A DNA stretch of 57,936 nucleotides from contig JAGWZE010000023.1 of assembly GCA_018969015.1 (NCBI GenBank), positions 1-57,936 on the forward strand, given 5' to 3'. Source of the stretch: Alphaproteobacteria bacterium (GTDB lineage Bacteria > Pseudomonadota > Alphaproteobacteria > Caulobacterales > Aquidulcibacteraceae). This document shows, piece by piece, positions 35,412 through 44,787 of this stretch. Positions within the stretch are counted from its first letter, which is position 1; each line of letters opens with the position of its first letter. Under the pieces are notes generated by a model. It had not been told where the DNA came from. It saw only the letters and a list, made by a program, of their open reading frames with translations, and made no database searches. A program made the translations under genes and the position numbers.

Positions 35412-35436
35412 GGCCCGACGCAAGCTGCGTCGGGCC
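35412..35436. promoter_or_regulatory. Perfect 11-bp hairpin between kdsB and the cytochrome c gene
   Basis: GGCCCGACGCA-AGC-TGCGTCGGGCC forms an uninterrupted stem with a 3-base loop in the divergent intergenic region. There is only CTTTGC after it on the minus strand and no T-run on the plus strand, so it is a poor terminator. It may be an operator or part of a kdsB leader, ~130 bases upstream of its start. Confidence 0.6.
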
Positions 35437-35507
35437 GAACCATATCTCGGGGCTCGTCCGCAGGGTGGGCGCGTCCCGAATGAAGGACGAAGCAGGGGCG
35501 AGAGGGC

Positions 35508-36176
35508 ATGAGCGATCTGCGGTTCAATTCCATTGCCGGCGCGACGCTGGCGGCGGGCTTGGCGGTCATGGGACTGCGCACGGGCGCCGAGATCGTCTTC
35601 CATCCGCATTACCCGGAAAAACTGCCGCTGACGCTGGATGTCGCGTCCTCCTCCGGCGGCGGCGCGGAGGCCGCGCCCGAAGAGACCGGGCCGCCCGATT
35701 TCGGACGCCTGTTCGCCGACGAGGCGCAGCTGACCGCGCTCGTCGAGCGTGGCGAGAAGGCGCACAAGGTCTGCACGTCCTGCCACACCGATACGCCCGA
35801 CAGCGCGAACAAGACCGGCCCCGGGCTTTACGGCGTGTTCGGCCGCGCCGCCGGCACGCATGCGGGCTTCAACTATTCCGACTCGATGAAGGGCTACGGC
35901 AAGCCCTGGTCGTACGACAATCTCTACGCCTTCCTCGAAGCGCCGGGAAAATACATCCCGGGCACGGCGATGAGCTTCGCCGGCGTGAAGAAGAGCGAAG
36001 ACCGCGTCGCGCTGGTGGCCTATCTGCGCTCGCTGTCGCCGTCGCCGGCCCCGCTGCCCGCGCCGCTGCCGGAAGCGCCGCCGGCCGATACGGCCGCGAC
36101 CGACGCCGCCGCGACCGACGCCGCGCCGGCCGCGCCGGGCGAGACGCCCAGCGCCCCGGCGCCGGCCGCGCCGTAA
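35508..36176 (+). CDS. Membrane-anchored c-type cytochrome
   Basis: A 222-residue class I cytochrome c. The N-terminal helix (about 8-25) is an uncleaved anchor; heme binds at CTSCH (89-93), with TGPGLYGVFGR and a methionine in GTAMSFAGVKK as the second ligand. The shape is that of CycM-like electron carriers. The C-terminal ~45 residues are Ala/Pro/Asp-rich. GAGAGGGC precedes ATG 35508. Divergent from kdsB. Confidence 0.9.
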   Translation: MSDLRFNSIAGATLAAGLAVMGLRTGAEIVFHPHYPEKLPLTLDVASSSGGGAEAAPEETGPPDFGRLFADEAQLTALVERGEKAHKVCTSCHTDTPDSANKTGPGLYGVFGRAAGTHAGFNYSDSMKGYGKPWSYDNLYAFLEAPGKYIPGTAMSFAGVKKSEDRVALVAYLRSLSPSPAPLPAPLPEAPPADTAATDAAATDAAPAAPGETPSAPAPAAP

Positions 36177-36242
36177 TTCGGACCTGAGGGATCGAGTGTC
36201 GCCCCGGCGCGCGCGGCGCGCCGGGCGCCCCCTCGCGCGCGC

Positions 36243-37085
36243 CTAGAGACGCCGCACGGAGGTGACGGGGCCCGCCGTCTGCGCAATGCGCGCGACCGCC
36301 TCTTTCACCGGCTCGATCGCGGTGGCCATGTGATGCGCGTTGGCGTGCAGCAGCCGCACGCCGTCCAGCATGACGCCGATATGGCCCTTCCAGCAGATCA
36401 GATCGCCCCGCTGCAGCGCGTCGAGATCGATTGCGGCTGCGCGGCCGAGTTCGCGTTCCTGCATGTCGCTGTCGCGCGGGCAAGCAAGGCCAGCCGCGTG
36501 CAGGGCGGTCTGGACGAGTCCGGAGCAATCAAGCCCCAGGCTCTCGCGCCCGCCCCACTGGTAGGGCGATCCGAGAAATCGTTCCGCAACCGCCACCCAG
36601 TCGGGCTCGGCGTGATCCAGCGGCGCGATGTGGATCGCCGGGACCCAGCCGCTCCGTACGAGCTTCACGTAGCGTCCCTCCTGCGCCTCGGGCGTCACGC
36701 GTGCGTTGAGTGAGAGCAGGTAGTGCGGCGCCGATTTCAGGCTGGCGCGGGAGAACACGTAGGTGCGCAGCGCCGTGATCTTGTGCGTGGCGGGCACGAC
36801 CGGCGCGGACAACGCCTCGACGTCCACATAGCCGACATAGCCGTCCAGCTGGCTCTGCCCCCAGGCATAGCCGTCGGCCTCGTCATAGACGGTGAACACC
36901 TCCCCGAAGAGGAGCTGCGTTTCCTGCTCGGCGTCGATGTCGGGCTTTGCGCGCAGCGGCGCGACGGCGGCCGTCACCTGATGCAGCGCGCCTTCCGCGT
37001 AGCGGGGCGCCTCGATCTGCCCGCGCAGATGGGCGGCGGCGAGGTCGGCGCGCGCGGGCGTGCGGCGGGGATCGAAATCGGCCAT
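36243..37085 (-). CDS. NlpC/P60-family cell-wall peptidase with SH3-like region
   Basis: A 280-residue protein. Residues ~35-150 form SH3b-like domains, and the C-terminal half is an NlpC/P60 cysteine peptidase: Cys in GLDCSGLVQ, His in GHIGVMLDG, and a following LLHANAH. It cleaves D-Glu-linked peptides of peptidoglycan or its fragments (family knowledge). There is no evident signal peptide, so it may be cytoplasmic and act in muropeptide recycling. It follows the MarR gene by 8 bases. Confidence 0.87.
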   Translation of the reverse strand: MADFDPRRTPARADLAAAHLRGQIEAPRYAEGALHQVTAAVAPLRAKPDIDAEQETQLLFGEVFTVYDEADGYAWGQSQLDGYVGYVDVEALSAPVVPATHKITALRTYVFSRASLKSAPHYLLSLNARVTPEAQEGRYVKLVRSGWVPAIHIAPLDHAEPDWVAVAERFLGSPYQWGGRESLGLDCSGLVQTALHAAGLACPRDSDMQERELGRAAAIDLDALQRGDLICWKGHIGVMLDGVRLLHANAHHMATAIEPVKEAVARIAQTAGPVTSVRRL

Positions 37086-37093
37086 GCGGCCTT

Positions 37094-37459
37094 TTACAGG
37101 GTGAGCGGCGCCGGCTCCAGACGCCCCGCCGTGCGGGCGACGAGATCGCCGAAATCGGCGAGATAGACCGAGCCCTTCACCGTGCGCTGCACGAGCACGT
37201 TGCGGGCGTCCGCCTCGTCGCGACGCCGGCGCACGAGCCCAAGGCGCGTGAGCGTATCCAGCGCGCGCGTAATGGCCGGCTTGCCGACGTTCAGCGCCGC
37301 AGCAAGGCCGCGCACCGTGTGCGGCGCCGGCGTGAGATAAACCGTCATCAGCACGCCGAGCTGCCGCGCCGTGAGATCCGGGCCGTCCGCGCGCACGGAA
37401 TGGACCGTCACTTGCCGCCACAGGTCGAGCGCCGTGCGCTTGTCCAAATCGATTTTCAT
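37094..37459 (-). CDS. Short MarR-family transcriptional regulator
   Basis: A 121-residue winged-helix protein. The helix-turn-helix is GLAAALNVGKPAITRALDTLTRLGL and the wing is VRRRRDEADARNV; both are quoted in pieces under the length limit. It is short for MarR, lacking most of the dimer helix at the N-terminus. GAGGTG lies upstream of ATG 37459. It sits between the aminopeptidase and the NlpC gene on one strand and could control either. Confidence 0.85.
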   Translation of the reverse strand: MKIDLDKRTALDLWRQVTVHSVRADGPDLTARQLGVLMTVYLTPAPHTVRGLAAALNVGKPAITRALDTLTRLGLVRRRRDEADARNVLVQRTVKGSVYLADFGDLVARTAGRLEPAPLTL

Positions 37460-37566
37460 CGCCGCACCTCTGAGGCGAATCATTTTGCGATTTGCGGCGC
37501 CGAGCAAGCGCGCATGCGCCCGTGTGCACAGATGCCCGCAGAGGCGCGCCGGCGCCGTGTCCCGGA

Positions 37567-38946
37567 TCAGGCCGGATAGCGCGCGCGCAGCAACCGCCAG
37601 CACGCGCGCAGCGCCTGCGCTTCGCCGCCGGCGGGGCGCGCCGGCTTGTCGCGCGGCGCCCAGGCGAACACGTCGAAATGCGCCCAGGATTTCGCCGTGA
37701 CGAACCGCTTCAGGAACAGGCCGCCGAAGATCGCGCCGGCGAACGAGGCGTCGCCGGTGTTCTTCAGGTCGGCGATCGTGCTGTCCATGTCGCTCTCGTA
37801 GGCGGCCCACAAGGGCAGGCGCCACAGCGGATCGAACGTCTCGGCCGAAGCGCTCGCAAGGTCGGCGGCGAGCGTCTCGTCGTCGGTGAACAGCGGCGGC
37901 AGGTCCGGGCCAAGCGCCACGCGCGCCGCGCCGGTGAGCGTGGCGAAATCCAGGATCAGCTCCGGCTCGATCTCGCTCGCGCGAGTCAGCGCGTCGGCCA
38001 GGATCAGGCGGCCCTCGGCGTCGGTGTTGTCGATCTCGACATTGAGCCCCTTGCGCGTCGGCACCACGTCACCCGGCCGGAACGCCGCGCCGGAGATGGC
38101 GTTTTCGACGATCGGCAGCAGCACGTGCAGGCGCACGGGCAGGTTGGCGTCCATCACGAGCTGGCCGAGCGCGAGCGCGTGCGCCGCGCCGCCCATGTCC
38201 TTCTTCATCAGGCGCATGCCGCCGTCGGGCTTGATATTGAGGCCGCCGGAATCGAACGTCACGCCCTTGCCGACGAGGGCGATCCGCGGCGCGTCCACGC
38301 GGCCCCACGAAAGATGCACGAACCGCGGCGCCTCCGCAGCCGCGCGGCCGACGGCGTGGATCATCGGATAGTTCGCCGCGAGCAGGTCCTCGCCGACGAT
38401 CGCCTCCAGTTCGGCGCCGTAGGCCGTCGCGACACGCGCCGCAGCCGCCTGCAGCGCGGCGGGGCCCATGTCGTTCGCCGGAGTGTTCACGAGGTCGCGC
38501 ACCAGCCAAACCGCCGCGGCGACGCGGCGGGCCTCCGCGAGGTCTGCGCCCTCGGGCGCGACGAGCCGCGGCGTCGCCCGCTTGCGCGGCTTGTACTTGT
38601 CGAAGCCATAGACGCCGAGCGCGAAGGCCACGGCGAGCGTCGTCGGATCAAGGCCGGGCGGCTTGGAGGCGATCTTGTAATCGCCTGTGGGCAGATCTCG
38701 CCCGAGCACGCCGGCGAGCATCGGCGTCAGCCGGTCGCCGAGGCCCAGCACGACGCGCTCCACGGAGCCGTCCGGCGCCGGCGCCAGCAGCACGCGCCCC
38801 GCCTGCGCGCGGAAATCCGCCGTCTTTGCGGACGCGCGGAAACTGTCCGGCCGCGCGGCGGACCAGGCCTCCCATTCGGAGGCGGTGACGAGGTGCACGG
38901 GCGTCGGCGCGCTGGCGTCGGAGAGCAGAATGTCGGTCGGGGTCAT
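37567..38946 (-). CDS. M17-family leucyl aminopeptidase
   Basis: A 459-residue cytosolic metallo-aminopeptidase. The two-metal site is built from LVGKGVTFDSGGLNIKP, MKKDMGGAAHA and the M17 signature NTDAEGRLILADAL. The N-terminal ~150 residues are the less conserved domain. It removes N-terminal residues from peptides. Together with the MarR and NlpC genes it forms a same-strand peptide-processing group. Confidence 0.95.
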   Translation of the reverse strand: MTPTDILLSDASAPTPVHLVTASEWEAWSAARPDSFRASAKTADFRAQAGRVLLAPAPDGSVERVVLGLGDRLTPMLAGVLGRDLPTGDYKIASKPPGLDPTTLAVAFALGVYGFDKYKPRKRATPRLVAPEGADLAEARRVAAAVWLVRDLVNTPANDMGPAALQAAAARVATAYGAELEAIVGEDLLAANYPMIHAVGRAAAEAPRFVHLSWGRVDAPRIALVGKGVTFDSGGLNIKPDGGMRLMKKDMGGAAHALALGQLVMDANLPVRLHVLLPIVENAISGAAFRPGDVVPTRKGLNVEIDNTDAEGRLILADALTRASEIEPELILDFATLTGAARVALGPDLPPLFTDDETLAADLASASAETFDPLWRLPLWAAYESDMDSTIADLKNTGDASFAGAIFGGLFLKRFVTAKSWAHFDVFAWAPRDKPARPAGGEAQALRACWRLLRARYPA

Positions 38947-38975
38947 GGCCCCTCTTAGCGCAGCGCACGCCGACG

Positions 38976-39021
38976 TTCATCCCTTCTTGACCGACCAGGC
39001 ATTCATCCTTTGTTGACCGAC
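38976..39021 (+). repeat. Two 20-bp direct repeats upstream of the TPR gene
   Basis: TTCATCCCTTCTTGACCGAC (38976-38995) and TTCATCCTTTGTTGACCGAC (39002-39021) differ at 2 of 20 positions and are offset by 26 bp. They end 37 bases before the TPR start. The inner TTGACC could be a -35 box, or the pair could be operator half-sites. Confidence 0.75.
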
Positions 39022-39057
39022 GCTCCGCAGCGTTGACGCCCGGTTAAAGGAGCCGTC

Positions 39058-39846
39058 ATGCGTCGCGCCGTCGTTCTCGCCGCCTTGTTCGCCGCCGCCG
39101 CCACAACCGCGGGCGCGCCGGTCGCGGAGGCCAAGCGCAAGCCGAAGGAGGCGCCGGTCGCGCAGGTCGAGCAGCCGGACATGGCAGCGCGCGCCGCGAT
39201 CGCCAAGGAGGACGCGCTCGCGCAGATGACCTTCTGGGCCAAGGAAACCGCGCGCTTCCCGGACGACCCCGCCGCCGCCGTGGCGTTCACCGACGCCTTG
39301 CGCAACGGCGGGCGGGCGTCGCGCGCGGTCGAAGTCGCGCAGGCCGCGTTGCAGCGCCATCCCGGCGACTTCGAGCTCACGCGCGCGCTGGGCTACGCGC
39401 TGGTGGCGGCCGGGCGCGGCGCCGAGGCGGTGGCGCCGTTGGCGGCCGCGTCGGGGACCATGCCGAAGGATTGGGCCACACGCGTCACGCTCGGCGTAGC
39501 GCTCGATCAGGCGGGCCGGCCGGCGGATGCGCGCTTGGCGTTCGAGGACGCGCGCAAGATCGCGCCGAACGAGCCGTCCGTGCTCACGAATCTCGGCGTG
39601 TCCTATCTGCTGTCGGGCGACGCCGTCGCGGCGGAGAAGGTCCTGCGCCAAGCGGCCGCAATGCCCGGCGCGTCCGCGCAGACGCGCCAGAACCTCGCGC
39701 TGGCGCTTGGCATGCAGGGGCGGTTCGCCGAGGCGGAGCAGCTGGCGCGCATCGATCTTCCGCCCGAAGCCGCCGCGAGCAACGTCGCCTACATGCGCGC
39801 AATGCTCAGCGACGGCCGGCGCTGGGGCGATCTGCGGGCGCAGTAG
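39058..39846 (+). CDS. tadD: TadD-like TPR protein of the Tad locus
   Basis: A 262-residue secreted protein with a Sec signal (to ~AEA, residue 26) and at least four tetratricopeptide repeats between about 70 and 240 (ELTRALGYALVAAGRGAEA, TNLGVSYLLSGDAVAA). In other Tad systems TadD is an outer-membrane TPR protein needed for pilus assembly. The assignment rests on position, converging on tadC with 17 bases between stops; sequence alone shows only a TPR protein. No lipobox cysteine is seen. Confidence 0.72.
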   Translation: MRRAVVLAALFAAAATTAGAPVAEAKRKPKEAPVAQVEQPDMAARAAIAKEDALAQMTFWAKETARFPDDPAAAVAFTDALRNGGRASRAVEVAQAALQRHPGDFELTRALGYALVAAGRGAEAVAPLAAASGTMPKDWATRVTLGVALDQAGRPADARLAFEDARKIAPNEPSVLTNLGVSYLLSGDAVAAEKVLRQAAAMPGASAQTRQNLALALGMQGRFAEAEQLARIDLPPEAAASNVAYMRAMLSDGRRWGDLRAQ

Positions 39847-39863
39847 CGCCGGTCCGCGCCGCG

Positions 39864-40841
39864 TCAGCGGCCGCCGGCCAGCTGCGCAGAGACCTGGATC
39901 ATCGCCGGGCCGATGATGATGGCGCACAGCACCGGCAGGAAGAACGCGATCATCGGCACCGTCAGCTGCGCGGGCAGGGCGGCGGCCTTCTTTTCGGCCT
40001 CCGTCATGCGCAGTTCGCGGTTTTCCTTGGACATGACGCGCAGAGCGGCGCCAAGCGGCGTGCCGTAGCGCTCGGCCTGAACCAGCGCCATCGCAACCGC
40101 CTTCACGCCCGGGTGATCGGTGCGGCGCGCCAGGTTTTCATAGGCGAGGCGCCGTTCGGGCAGATACGAGAGCTCCGCGGTGCAGAGCGACATTTCCTCG
40201 GCGAGTTCGATCGAGGCGGTGCCGATTTCCTGGCCGACGCGACCGAAGGCAAGTTCGATCGACATGCCGGACTCGACGCAGATCAGCAGCATGTCGAGCG
40301 CATCGGGGAACGCGCGCATGATCGATTGGCGCCGGTTGGCGATCTTGTTGGAGAGGTAGATCGTCGGCGCATAGAAGCCGATGGCGATCGCAACGAACAC
40401 GATCGCGAGGCCGTGCGTGAACTGGAGGCTCCACGCCTCGCCCATGGTCACCACGGTAATCAGCGCGATGACGCCCAGCGCGATCGGCAGCATGCCGCGG
40501 AAAAAGTAGAACGTGCTGATCGGGGCCGGGCCGCGCAGGCCGGCCTGGAGCATCTTTTCCTGCAGCGTGTCGTCGGCGAGCAGCTTCTGCAGCTGCAGGC
40601 GATCAACGAAATCGCGCAGCGGGGATTGCGAGTCGCGCCGCAGGCTGGAGTTCTTGTCGATCTCCTTGCGGCTCCGGCGGCGCAGTTCATTGCGCTGCTC
40701 GGTGACGGCCTTCATCCGCTTTTCGAGCTGGTTGTTGTCGAACAGCGGCGCGGCGATCGACATCACCGTCGCGAACACCGCGCCGGCGAGCATGATGCCT
40801 GCGATCATGCGCGGGTCCTGCAGGATGTCGCCCAGATCCAT
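39864..40841 (-). CDS. tadC: Tad pilus inner-membrane platform protein TadC
   Basis: A 325-residue member of the type II secretion F family with hydrophobic helices at about 10-30, 115-160 and 290-320. The central cytoplasmic GSPII-F domain includes FPDALDMLLICVESGMSIE. It forms the inner-membrane platform for Flp pilus assembly with TadB. It is the last gene of the minus-strand Tad operon and starts 9 bases after the tadB stop. Confidence 0.95.
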   Translation of the reverse strand: MDLGDILQDPRMIAGIMLAGAVFATVMSIAAPLFDNNQLEKRMKAVTEQRNELRRRSRKEIDKNSSLRRDSQSPLRDFVDRLQLQKLLADDTLQEKMLQAGLRGPAPISTFYFFRGMLPIALGVIALITVVTMGEAWSLQFTHGLAIVFVAIAIGFYAPTIYLSNKIANRRQSIMRAFPDALDMLLICVESGMSIELAFGRVGQEIGTASIELAEEMSLCTAELSYLPERRLAYENLARRTDHPGVKAVAMALVQAERYGTPLGAALRVMSKENRELRMTEAEKKAAALPAQLTVPMIAFFLPVLCAIIIGPAMIQVSAQLAGGR

Positions 40842-40850
40842 CCGCGTCCC

Positions 40851-41834
40851 CTAGAACTTGAAGTTGATCATGTTGCGCATGATCCAGATTCCGAGGCCAA
40901 GGCTGCAGGCGCAGGCCATCAGGACGATGCGGCCGGTGTCGGTCGAAGGCAGCAGCATCAGATAGTCGGGGCGGATCACCGCGAGCATGGCGGCCACCAC
41001 GAACGGCATGGCGCCGATGATCATGGCGGACATCTTGGCTTCCGCCGAAAGCGCGCCGATCTTCTCGCGCAGAAGCTTGCGCGCGCGCAAAACGGCGGAC
41101 AGGTTCCCCAGCGCTTCGGCGAGGTTGCCCCCCGCCTTCTGCTGGATGATCAGCACGATGTTGAAGAAATTGACCTCCGACAGCGGCATGTTCTCGTAGA
41201 ACCGCTGCAGGTTCTGATCGAGCGGCACGCCCATCGCCTGCGCGTCGCAGATGCGCTGGAACTCGGTGCTCAGCGGCGCCGGCGATTCCTTGGCGATGAT
41301 CTGAAGGCACTGGTTCAGCGGCAGGCCGGACTTCACGCCGCGGACGATGATGTCGATGCCTTCGGCGAGTTGCGAAGTGAACTTCTTCTGCCGCGCGCTC
41401 GTCAGGAAACCGAGAACCCAGCGCGGCAGGCCGAGCCCCGCGACGACCGCCGCGCCCAGGATCGCCAGCGGCGGCGCGCCGAGCACGAGGGCGACTACGG
41501 CGAACATCAACGCCGCGGCGCCGGAGGCCAGCCAGAAGGTCGTTTCGGTGGTTTCCAGTCCGGCCTGCGCCAGCCGGCCCTTGATCGACACGAGGCGCGC
41601 GCGCGACGAGCGCTGCTTCTCGGCCAGCTGCTTGAGCGCGTCGGCCGTCGCGGCGCGGCGCTTGGCCTGCTGGTCTTCCGCCGGCGCCTTCGTTTTCCCG
41701 GATTGGTAGACACGCTGCGCGCGCTTGGCGGCGCGGCCCGAACTCGGCTGCCCACCGGCGAAGGCGAAGCCCGCGCCGACGACGGCGAGGAAGGCGAGCG
41801 CGCCGGTGGCGAGGCTGGCGATCGTCGGGTCCAT
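40851..41834 (-). CDS. tadB: Tad pilus inner-membrane platform protein TadB
   Basis: A 327-residue type II secretion F-family protein, paralogous to TadC. It has N-terminal and paired central helices, and a GSPII-F domain with GIDIIVRGVKSGLPLNQCLQ and QQKAGGNLAEALGNLS. It shares one base with the cpaF stop. TadB and TadC together act as the platform moved by the CpaF ATPase. Confidence 0.95.
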   Translation of the reverse strand: MDPTIASLATGALAFLAVVGAGFAFAGGQPSSGRAAKRAQRVYQSGKTKAPAEDQQAKRRAATADALKQLAEKQRSSRARLVSIKGRLAQAGLETTETTFWLASGAAALMFAVVALVLGAPPLAILGAAVVAGLGLPRWVLGFLTSARQKKFTSQLAEGIDIIVRGVKSGLPLNQCLQIIAKESPAPLSTEFQRICDAQAMGVPLDQNLQRFYENMPLSEVNFFNIVLIIQQKAGGNLAEALGNLSAVLRARKLLREKIGALSAEAKMSAMIIGAMPFVVAAMLAVIRPDYLMLLPSTDTGRIVLMACACSLGLGIWIMRNMINFKF

Positions 41835-43294
41835 TACGACGTCTCCGCCTCGTCGAGCGCGGCCGCCAGTTCCTTCTCGAGCCCATAGTAGCGCGCACGT
41901 TCCCAGAAACGCGGGCGGCCGATGCCGCTCGAGCGGTGACGGCCGGCGATGCGGCCGTTCTCGTCTTCGCCGATGATCTCGAAGGTCAGCAGGTCCTGCG
42001 TGACGATCACGTCGCCTTCGAGGCCCATCACCTCGGTGATGTGGGTGATGCGGCGCGAGCCGTCGCGCAGACGCGCGGCCTGCACGATCACGTCCACGGA
42101 GGCGACGATGATCTCGCGGATCGTTTTCGCCGGCAGCGAGAAGCCGCCCATGGTGATCATCGATTCGAGACGGGAGAGGGCTTCACGCGGCGAGTTGGCG
42201 TGCAGCGTGCCCATCGAGCCGTCGTGGCCGGTGTTCATCGCCTGCAACAGGTCGAACGACTCCGGTCCGCGGACTTCGCCCACGATGATGCGGTCGGGAC
42301 GCATCCGGAGGCAGTTCTTCACGAGATCGCGCATCGTCACCTGGCCCTGGCCTTCCAGGTTCGGCGGGCGCGTTTCCAGACGCACGACGTGCGGCTGCTG
42401 CAGCTGCAGTTCGGCGGCGTCTTCGCAGGTCACGACGCGTTCGGACGGATCGATGAAGGCGGTCAGCGTGTTGAGCAGCGTCGTCTTGCCGGAGCCCGTA
42501 CCACCCGAGATCAGCGTGTTGCAGCGGCAGGCGCCGATGATCGAAAGCACCTTCGCGCCGGCCGGCGAGATCGAACCGAACTCCACGAGGTTCTGCAGGC
42601 GCAGCTTGTCCTTGCGGAATTTCCGGATGGTGAGCGTCGGTCCGTCGATCGCCAGCGGCGGCGCGATCACGTTGACGCGCGACCCGTCGGGCAGGCGGGC
42701 GTCGCAGATCGGCGAGGCTTCGTCGACGCGCCGGCCGACCTGGCTCACGATCCGTTGGCAGATGTTCATCAGCTGCCCGTTGTCACGGAAGCGGATGCCC
42801 GTCTTCTGCACCTTGCCGCCGACTTCGATGAACACCGCGTTGGCGCCGTTGACCATGATGTCGGCGATGTCGTCGCGCGCGAGCAGCGGCTCCAGTGGGC
42901 CGTAGCCGAGCACGTCGTTGCAGATGTCCTCGAGCAGCGCGTCCTGCTCGGAGATCGAAAGCGCGACGTTCTTGATCGAGATGATTTCCGCGACGATGTC
43001 GCGGATTTCCTCGCGCGCGCTGTCGGCGTCGACCTGCGCGAGCTGGCCGAGATCGATCGTCTCGATCAGGGCGGCGAAGATCGTCGACTTGATCCGGTAG
43101 AATTCCTCCGAGCGCATGTCCGGCGTGATTTCGGCCGCGGCGGAGGGTTGGGGAAGCGCGGAGGCGGCCTTCGGCGGCGGCGTGGCGGCGCCGGCCGGCG
43201 GCGTGGGCGCAGCAACGCGCGGCGGCTCCGCCGGCCGCGCCGGAGCGGGCCGAGGAGCTGCTGGCTGGTCACTGGCGCCGCGCCGGCCGAACAT
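41834..43294 (-). CDS. cpaF: Tad pilus assembly ATPase CpaF/TadA
   Basis: A 486-residue secretion ATPase powering Flp pilus extension (and, in Caulobacter, retraction). The first ~50 residues are Pro/Ala-rich. The core has Walker [13 protein letters not shown], the Asp/Glu box, Walker B MRPDRIIVGEVRG and the His box MNTGHDGSMGTLHANSP. It lies between cpaE (8-base gap) and tadB (1-base overlap). Confidence 0.97.
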   Translation of the reverse strand: MFGRRGASDQPAAPRPAPARPAEPPRVAAPTPPAGAATPPPKAASALPQPSAAAEITPDMRSEEFYRIKSTIFAALIETIDLGQLAQVDADSAREEIRDIVAEIISIKNVALSISEQDALLEDICNDVLGYGPLEPLLARDDIADIMVNGANAVFIEVGGKVQKTGIRFRDNGQLMNICQRIVSQVGRRVDEASPICDARLPDGSRVNVIAPPLAIDGPTLTIRKFRKDKLRLQNLVEFGSISPAGAKVLSIIGACRCNTLISGGTGSGKTTLLNTLTAFIDPSERVVTCEDAAELQLQQPHVVRLETRPPNLEGQGQVTMRDLVKNCLRMRPDRIIVGEVRGPESFDLLQAMNTGHDGSMGTLHANSPREALSRLESMITMGGFSLPAKTIREIIVASVDVIVQAARLRDGSRRITHITEVMGLEGDVIVTQDLLTFEIIGEDENGRIAGRHRSSGIGRPRFWERARYYGLEKELAAALDEAETS

Positions 43295-43302
43295 CGCTCA
43301 CC

Positions 43303-44787
43303 TCACCGTTTCAGAATGCGCGCGAGGAGCGACGTGGGACGGCGGGCGACGGGTTCGCGGCCGCAAAGCGCGCGCGCGACGGATTCGAGCGCCACGGCCG
43401 GCTTCGACTCCGGCGCCGCGGCGATTACCATCTGTCCCGCATTCGAGGCGGCGCCGAACACGGCCGGTTCGAAGGGCACGATCGCGATCGGCTCGACGCC
43501 CAGCGCCTTGGCGAATTCCTTCACGGGGATCTCGGGGCGCTTGGGCACGCCGACCATGTTCAGCACCATGGCCGGCGGCGAATCGTGCGGCCGGTTGCTG
43601 CGGATCACGTCGAACAGGTTCTTCGCGTTGCGCAGCGCGGCGAGATCGGGCGTCGCGACGATCACGACGTCGTCGGCGGCGAGCACGGTGTTGCGCATCC
43701 AGCGCGACCACACGTGCGGCAGGTCGAGCACGACGAACGGCGCAATACGGCGCACCTGCTCGATCAGCAGCTCGTAGGCCTGCGGGCCCGCTTCCAGATC
43801 GCGCTCCAGCGCCGCGGAGGCGGGGAACAGCGAAAGATGCTCGCTGCGCCGCACGAGCAGGCGCTCCAGATAGGTCTGGTCGATCTGATCGGCCTTCTGC
43901 AGAACTTCGCCGACGCCCATCTCGGCGTCCTCGTCGAAGTTGAGGCCCGTGGTGCCGAAGCAGACGTCGAGATCGATCAGCGTCGTCGCGGCATGGAAGC
44001 GCTCGGCGAGCGTCCACGCGACGTTTTGGGCCACCGTCGAGGAGCCGGTGCCGCCGCGGGCGCCGAGAATCGCCGCCACACGTCCGACGAACGGCTTGTC
44101 CGGATCGGCGTACAGGTTCGAGATCGCGCGAATGACGTCTACGGGCTGGATCGGCGGGACGAGATACTCGCTGACGCCGCGCTTCAAGAGCTCGCGATAA
44201 AGGCCGATGTCGTTGGCCGCGCCGATCACCAGCGCCTTCGTGCCCGCGTCGACATATTCCGCGATGCGATCGAGATCGGCCAGCAGCGCGCCGGGCGTGC
44301 CGCCGAGATCGAGGATCAGAAGGTTCGGGCTCGCCTGTGTGGAAAGGCGGGCGACGCCCGTCGTGACGCCGCCGGTTTCGACCGTCATCGTCGCCTTTGC
44401 AAGGCGGCGGTCCTTGCCGATCGACATCAGCAGGCTCGCGACATCCGGGCGATCGCAATAGGCCGCGATGGTGATGCGCGGAATCGGGTGCTCGGCGCCA
44501 ATCTCGGGGCCGTTGGCGGCGACATAGCGCTCCGCGATCGGCGGCGGCTCCGCGAGCCCCGCAGCCGCGGCGGCGCCGGCGAGCCCGGCCACCACGCCCG
44601 CTTCGTCGAACGCGGGGGACTCGAAGGCCGGCGTATCGAAGGCCGGCTCGGCGAAGGCGTCGTCCGCGAAGTCCGCCTCGTCGAAGGAGTCGAGCGCTTC
44701 CTGCGGAAAGCCGAGCTCGTCGGCCTCCTCGCCGATGCTCCAATCCTGCGCGTCGGGGTCGCGCTTTGCTGATGCTGGTCCGCTCAT
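43303..44787 (-). CDS. cpaE: CpaE/TadZ-family pilus localisation ATPase
   Basis: A 494-residue protein. The first ~100 residues are acidic and low-complexity, ~105-225 resemble a receiver-like domain, and ~240-490 a ParA/MinD-type ATPase. The P-loop reads ILGARGGTGSSTVAQNV: the usual lysine of GGxGKST is serine, an atypical Walker A often seen in CpaE/TadZ. It positions the pilus machinery at the cell pole. Overlaps cpaD by 4 bases (ATGA). Confidence 0.92.
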   Translation of the reverse strand: MSGPASAKRDPDAQDWSIGEEADELGFPQEALDSFDEADFADDAFAEPAFDTPAFESPAFDEAGVVAGLAGAAAAAGLAEPPPIAERYVAANGPEIGAEHPIPRITIAAYCDRPDVASLLMSIGKDRRLAKATMTVETGGVTTGVARLSTQASPNLLILDLGGTPGALLADLDRIAEYVDAGTKALVIGAANDIGLYRELLKRGVSEYLVPPIQPVDVIRAISNLYADPDKPFVGRVAAILGARGGTGSSTVAQNVAWTLAERFHAATTLIDLDVCFGTTGLNFDEDAEMGVGEVLQKADQIDQTYLERLLVRRSEHLSLFPASAALERDLEAGPQAYELLIEQVRRIAPFVVLDLPHVWSRWMRNTVLAADDVVIVATPDLAALRNAKNLFDVIRSNRPHDSPPAMVLNMVGVPKRPEIPVKEFAKALGVEPIAIVPFEPAVFGAASNAGQMVIAAAPESKPAVALESVARALCGREPVARRPTSLLARILKR

